Below, piece after piece: positions 60,165 to 64,000 of a stretch of DNA of 64,000 bases. Origin of the DNA: Pseudomonas sp. dw_358 (GTDB lineage: Bacteria; Pseudomonadota; Gammaproteobacteria; Pseudomonadales; Pseudomonadaceae); contig NZ_JAAVUX010000011.1 of assembly GCF_018449655.1 (NCBI RefSeq), positions 62,001 through 126,000 of the forward strand, in the 5' to 3' direction. Under the pieces are notes generated by a model. That model saw nothing but the letters and a program-made list of their open reading frames with translations. It ran no database searches and was not told the origin of the DNA. Both the position numbers and the translations under genes were made by a program. Positions within the stretch are counted from its first letter, which is position 1. Every line of letters begins with the position of its first letter.

Positions 60165-60204
60165 GCGCGAGTCCGGGTTGTACTGGCAGGTATTCTAGGC
60201 CGTC

Positions 60205-61083
60205 TTAACGACGGCGACCACTGATCCGCACCCAGCCGTCGCGGTTGGCGATGGGGTCCAGGTCAAAGTTGGCTGCGTAGGCGGCGGCCACTTCTTCGCC
60301 TTGTTCAGCGAGAATTCCCGACAGTGCCAGCAGGCCGCCCGGGCGCACCAGCCCACTCAGTTGCGGCGCCAACGACACCAGTGGGCCGGCGAGGATGTTG
60401 GCCACCAGTACGTCAGCCTGCATGGCCGGCATTTGCTCGGGCAGATACAGCGGGAAGCGTTCGGCCGCGATGCCGTTACGGCCAGCGTTGTCGCGGGAGG
60501 CTTCGAGCGCTTGCACGTCGATGTCGGTGCCGACGGCATGACGGGCGCCCAGCAGCAAGGCGGCAATGGCCAGGATCCCGGAGCCGCAACCGAAGTCCAG
60601 TACGTTGCAATCCTGCAGGGCCTGGCCGTCCAGCCACTCCAGGCACAGGGCGGTAGTAGGGTGGGTGCCGGTGCCGAAAGCCAGCCCCGGGTCCAGCAAC
60701 AGATTCACCGCATCGGGCTCCGGCGCCGCATGCCAGCTGGGCACGATCCACAGCCGTTGGCCAAAGCGCATCGGGTGGAAATTGTCCATCCAGCTGCGTT
60801 CCCAGTCCTGGTCTTCGATGACCTCGGACTGATGCTCGGGCAATGGACTGCCAGTGAGCAGTTGCAGATGGGCAAAGACGCTGGACGCGTCGGTGTCGGC
60901 CTCGAACAGGGCCAGCAGATGAGTGTGCGACCACAGCGGCGTGGTGTTCAGGTCAGGCTCGAAGATCGGCTGGTCTTCGGCGTCCATGAACGTGACCGAT
61001 ACCGCGCCGACTTCCAGCAGCGCGTCTTCGTAGGTTTCAGCCTGTTCCGGGCTGATGGCCAGACGAACTTGAAGCCATGGCAT
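60205..61083 (-). CDS. prmA: ribosomal protein L11 methyltransferase PrmA
   Basis: 292 residues, SAM-binding motif NVLDFGCGSGILAIAALLLGA, catalytic region LVANILAGPLVSLAPQLSGLVRPGGLLALSGILAEQ. It trimethylates L11. The start MPWLQVRLAISPEQAE fits the family. It is followed by the DUF3426 gene 40 bases downstream. Confidence 0.96.
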   Translation of the reverse strand: MPWLQVRLAISPEQAETYEDALLEVGAVSVTFMDAEDQPIFEPDLNTTPLWSHTHLLALFEADTDASSVFAHLQLLTGSPLPEHQSEVIEDQDWERSWMDNFHPMRFGQRLWIVPSWHAAPEPDAVNLLLDPGLAFGTGTHPTTALCLEWLDGQALQDCNVLDFGCGSGILAIAALLLGARHAVGTDIDVQALEASRDNAGRNGIAAERFPLYLPEQMPAMQADVLVANILAGPLVSLAPQLSGLVRPGGLLALSGILAEQGEEVAAAYAANFDLDPIANRDGWVRISGRRR

Positions 61084-61159
61084 GGCGGGTACCTTTGATG
61101 ATTTCGAAAGCGCGGCAGTTTACGTGAGTAGGGGAGATTTGGCGATTTTTGCCGCAGGC

Positions 61160-61190
61160 ACAAAAAAACCGGCCGGAGCCGGTTTTTTTA
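61160..61190 (-). terminator. terminator after accC
   Basis: AAAAAACCGGC and GCCGGTTTTTT form an 11-base stem around CGGA. It stands between accC and prmA on the minus strand. Confidence 0.88.
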
Positions 61191-61202
61191 ACGCCTGGAC
61201 AC

Positions 61203-62549
61203 TTACTTCTCGGCAGCCAGCTTGTGCTCCAGGTAGTGAATGTTCACGCCACCCTTGCAGAAGCCTTCATCGCGAACCAGGTCGCGATGCAGCGGGATGT
61301 TGGTCTTGATGCCGTCGACCACGATCTCGTCCAGGGCGTTGCGCATACGGGCCAGAGCCTCGTCGCGGTCCTTGCCATAGGTGATCAGCTTGCCGATCAG
61401 CGAGTCGTAGTTCGGTGGCACGGCGTAGCCGCTGTACAGGTGCGAATCGACCCGTACACCATTGCCGCCCGGTGCGTGGAAGTGCTTGACCGTGCCTGGG
61501 CTCGGAATGAAGTTCTTCGGGTCTTCGGCGTTGATTCGGCATTCCAGCGAGTGACCGCGGATGACGACATCGTCTTGGGTGTACGACAGCTTGTTGCCAG
61601 CGGCGATGCTGAGCATCTCCTTGACGATGTCGATGCCAGTGACCATTTCCGATACCGGGTGTTCGACCTGGACGCGGGTGTTCATTTCGATGAAATAGAA
61701 CGCGCCGTTCTCGTAAAGGAACTCGAAGGTGCCCGCACCACGGTAGCCGATGTCGATGCACGCCTTGACGCAGCGAGCGAACACCAGTTCGCGGGCTTTT
61801 TCGTCGATGCCCGGTGCCGGTGCTTCTTCCAGAACCTTCTGGTGGCGGCGTTGCAGCGAGCAGTCACGGTCACCCAGGTGGATGGCGTGGCCTTGTCCAT
61901 CGGACAGAACCTGCACCTCCACGTGGCGTGGGTTGGTCAGGAATTTTTCCAGATAGACCATCGGGTTGCCGAACGCGGCACCGGCTTCGGTGCGGGTCAG
62001 CTTGGCCGAGGCGATCAGGTCTTCTTCCTTGTGCACCACGCGCATACCGCGGCCACCGCCGCCGCCAGCGGCCTTGATGATCACCGGATAGCCGACTTCA
62101 CGGCCAATGCGCAGCGCTTCTTCCTCGTCTTCGGGCAGCGGGCCGTCGGAACCGGGAACGGTCGGCACGCCGGCTTTCTTCATGGCGTCCTTGGCCGAAA
62201 CCTTGTCGCCCATCAGGCGGATGGTGTCAGCTTTGGGGCCGATGAAGGCAAACCCGGATTTCTCGACCTGTTCGGCGAAGTCGGCGTTTTCAGCCAGGAA
62301 GCCGTAGCCAGGGTGAATGGCGGTTGCGCCGGTCACTTCGGCGGCAGCGATGATCGCCGGGATGTGCAGATAGGACAGGTTGGCAGGTGCCGGGCCGATG
62401 CACACCGACTCGTCAGCCAGACCCAGGTGCATCAGTTCCTTGTCCGCCTTGGAGTAGACGGCCACGGTCTTGATGCCCAGCTCTTTGCAAGCGCGCAAGA
62501 TGCGCAGGGCGATCTCGCCGCGGTTGGCAATCAGGACTTTTTCCAACAT
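61203..62549 (-). CDS. accC: acetyl-CoA carboxylase biotin carboxylase subunit AccC
   Basis: 448 residues, start MLEKVLIANRGEIALRILRACKELGIKTVAVYS. ATP-grasp motif AAGGGGGRGMRVV, catalytic EMNTRVQVEHPVSEMVTGIDIV. It carboxylates biotin on AccB, the first step of fatty-acid synthesis. It starts 17 bases after accB. Confidence 0.97.
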   Translation of the reverse strand: MLEKVLIANRGEIALRILRACKELGIKTVAVYSKADKELMHLGLADESVCIGPAPANLSYLHIPAIIAAAEVTGATAIHPGYGFLAENADFAEQVEKSGFAFIGPKADTIRLMGDKVSAKDAMKKAGVPTVPGSDGPLPEDEEEALRIGREVGYPVIIKAAGGGGGRGMRVVHKEEDLIASAKLTRTEAGAAFGNPMVYLEKFLTNPRHVEVQVLSDGQGHAIHLGDRDCSLQRRHQKVLEEAPAPGIDEKARELVFARCVKACIDIGYRGAGTFEFLYENGAFYFIEMNTRVQVEHPVSEMVTGIDIVKEMLSIAAGNKLSYTQDDVVIRGHSLECRINAEDPKNFIPSPGTVKHFHAPGGNGVRVDSHLYSGYAVPPNYDSLIGKLITYGKDRDEALARMRNALDEIVVDGIKTNIPLHRDLVRDEGFCKGGVNIHYLEHKLAAEK

Positions 62550-62566
62550 CGCAGGCTCTCCGCTGG

Positions 62567-63019
62567 TCAAACGATGGTGAACAGCGGCTGGTCGTACTCA
62601 ACCGGCTGGCCGTCCTCAACGAGGATCGATTCAATCACACCGCTTGTTTCAGCTTCGATGTGGTTCATCATTTTCATCGCTTCGACGATGCACAGGGTGT
62701 CGCCTTTCTTGACGGCCTGGCCGACTTCAACGAAGGCAGGCGAGGCAGGCGAGGATTTGCGGTAGAAGGTACCGACCATCGGCGAACGGGCCACGGTGCC
62801 GTTCAGCTTGGGGGCGGCCGGAGCTTCGGCGGCGGCCGGAGCGGCAGCGACCGGAGCGGCGACTGGCGCGGCCATCGGTGCAGGTGCGTAGTACTGCTGG
62901 GCAGGGGTCTTGCTGTGACGGCTGATGCGTACGGACTCTTCGCCTTCACGAATTTCCAGTTCATCGATGCCGGACTCTTCCAGCAGCTCGATCAGCTTCT
63001 TGACTTTACGAATATCCAT
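62567..63019 (-). CDS. accB: biotin carboxyl carrier protein AccB
   Basis: 150 residues: MDIRKVKKLIELLEESGIDELEIREGEE, an Ala/Pro linker (APMAAPVAAPVAAAPAAAEAPAAP), and the biotinyl domain with the EAMKMMN motif. It carries carboxybiotin between AccC and AccAD. The gene is first of accBC. Confidence 0.97.
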   Translation of the reverse strand: MDIRKVKKLIELLEESGIDELEIREGEESVRISRHSKTPAQQYYAPAPMAAPVAAPVAAAPAAAEAPAAPKLNGTVARSPMVGTFYRKSSPASPAFVEVGQAVKKGDTLCIVEAMKMMNHIEAETSGVIESILVEDGQPVEYDQPLFTIV

Positions 63020-63435
63020 CAATCATCAACTCCCAAGGGTCGGTCAGGGGCGTTTAAGCACATTCATGCGCCGGGCGAGCCTGCGGTCGCCGCAGCTGCG
63101 GATCACTCCACCGGCCACGGCCGGACAAGCAGGAGTGACGGCGGAAAATTTGCGTTAGTGCACGGTAGAAAGATGCACGTCGCTGAGTGGGATGCTCAAC
63201 GGCGCGGGTGCGTCACGTCGTGCATGGCCTCGATTGATAAAATCGATTGGAAGATCGCCATTTCCTCATGCCTCTGCGAACGTGGGTTCGATCCGAGCGG
63301 GGCGACTATGCCGTAAACTGCGGTCAGCTGTCCAGTTAACTGCAATAGCCGACACGATGACCGATATTCACGCAAAGTTTGTGACTCGGACGCTCAAGGC
63401 GGTCATATGTATATTTTTTATCGCCGGTATCGAGG
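63020..63435. other. 416-base non-coding region upstream of accB
   Basis: This should hold the accBC promoter and leader. I see no gene. Pseudomonads I remember have aroQ immediately before accB, but neither strand here carries a type II dehydroquinase (expected about 440 bases with NGPNLNLLGxREP). Confidence 0.55.
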
Positions 63436-64000
63436 TTATAGACCTTGTTGGCGGTTCGCGCTTGTGAGCTTGCTGGCGAAATCGACGGCGTTTATCTCGC
63501 CAATGACCCTGGACCCCTCAACTTCGCTGCCGTTGCCAGCAAAGACCATCAGTGCCGGGGGGCCGAACAGCTTGTAGCGGTCCAACAGCGCGCGCTGTTC
63601 GGTGTTGCTCTGGGTCAGGTCGAGTTTCACCAGCCGGTAGCCTTTGAGCAGGCTGCGTACCTGCGGATCCGGCAGCACTTCATGCTCGATCACCTTGCAG
63701 CTGATGCACCAGTCCGCGTACCAGTCCAGCAACAGCGGTTGGTTGGCCGCTTTCGCCTCGGCGAAGACCGTCTGTAACTGGTCGTCGCGGGTGATGGTCT
63801 GCCAAGCCCCTGCTTCGGCGCCCGCGCCGGTGCTGGCAATCGGTGCCAAGTGGGCAGCGGCGAGAGGTTTGAAAGGGTCGCTGTTGCCACTCCAGGCGCC
63901 GTACCAGCAGGCCAGGCCGTAGAACAGTGCCAGCAGCCCGAGGAGTTGCGCCAGGCGCTGACGCGAACTCTTGGGGGTAAACTCCAGAGCACCGAGAAAC
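63436..64000 (-). CDS. dsbD: thiol:disulfide interchange protein DsbD, C-terminal part (runs off the window)
   Basis: 188 codons to the edge. The last membrane segment (LAQLLGLLALFYGLACWYGAW) is followed by the periplasmic gamma domain with thioredoxin motif LLDWYADWCISCKVIEHEV. DsbD passes electrons from thioredoxin to periplasmic disulfide isomerases and CcmG. The frame FLGALEF at the edge shows that the gene continues. It stands beside accB, as does dipZ in P. aeruginosa. Confidence 0.9.
   Translation of the reverse strand, partial: FLGALEFTPKSSRQRLAQLLGLLALFYGLACWYGAWSGNSDPFKPLAAAHLAPIASTGAGAEAGAWQTITRDDQLQTVFAEAKAANQPLLLDWYADWCISCKVIEHEVLPDPQVRSLLKGYRLVKLDLTQSNTEQRALLDRYKLFGPPALMVFAGNGSEVEGSRVIGEINAVDFASKLTSANRQQGL

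Overview
The window looks like a chromosome segment of a fluorescent Pseudomonas. The backbone is GC-rich, and much of its gene order matches what I remember of P. aeruginosa PAO1: dsbD, accB-accC, prmA, dusB-fis, purH-purD-retS, urtABCDE with urease, osmE, a bacterioferritin-like gene and a desT-like regulator. REPIN-type inverted repeats of the P. fluorescens kind are also present. The species assignment is inference.

Bases 1-14.9 kb are accessory DNA. An IS21-family end (istA tail, istB cut short) abuts the surviving N-terminal third of an arsO-type flavin monooxygenase. Next, on the minus strand, is an arsenic operon: arsC(LMW)-arsR-arsB-arsC(LMW)-arsH-arsC(glutaredoxin type)-arsO'. It has a readable ArsR-type operator and promoter. 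Beside it are an MFS exporter, a MarR-type regulator and an ArsN1-type acetyltransferase. All three carry the same TGTTG-N7-CAAC palindrome just before their start codons, which suggests an autoregulated (arsino- or phosphinothricin-like) detoxification module. Then come a divergent pair, a HEPN-like protein and an RloC/PrrC-like ATPase with a zinc hook (the best candidate for an undescribed defence system), and a run of small, AT-rich hypothetical genes. An XRE regulator with two operator-like palindromes and a candidate small RNA (promoter plus terminator, no convincing ORF) end the region.

14.9-28 kb holds two sugar-nucleotide SDR genes, the desT-like regulator, a secreted 12-residue repeat protein, an AsmA-family protein, the bacterioferritin-like gene, osmE, psiF, an AI-2E-family permease, a YegD-like Hsp70 diverging from a CbpA-like J protein with a near-consensus sigma-32 promoter, and a large DUF6543-type toxin-like protein. 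28-38 kb is one probable 10-kb nitrogen-scavenging unit, urtABCDE-ureDA-GNAT-GNAT-ureBC, headed by a sigma-54 promoter and an NtrC-type site.

38-42.7 kb carries a copper/periplasmic trio (PCu(A)C, DUF2946, PepSY) and a polymorphic-toxin/immunity pair wedged against cobK. 42.7-50.2 kb is the aerobic cobalamin cluster, cobK-cbiD-cobL facing away from cobG-cobH-cobI-cobJ. Two paralogous proteins of unknown function follow, tail to tail with retS. The rest is housekeeping: purD, purH, fis, dusB, a DUF3426 protein, prmA, accC, accB and the C-terminal part of dsbD. Urease accessory genes ureE/F/G are not in the window. aroQ, which precedes accB in the gene order I remember for PAO1, is also absent from that place.
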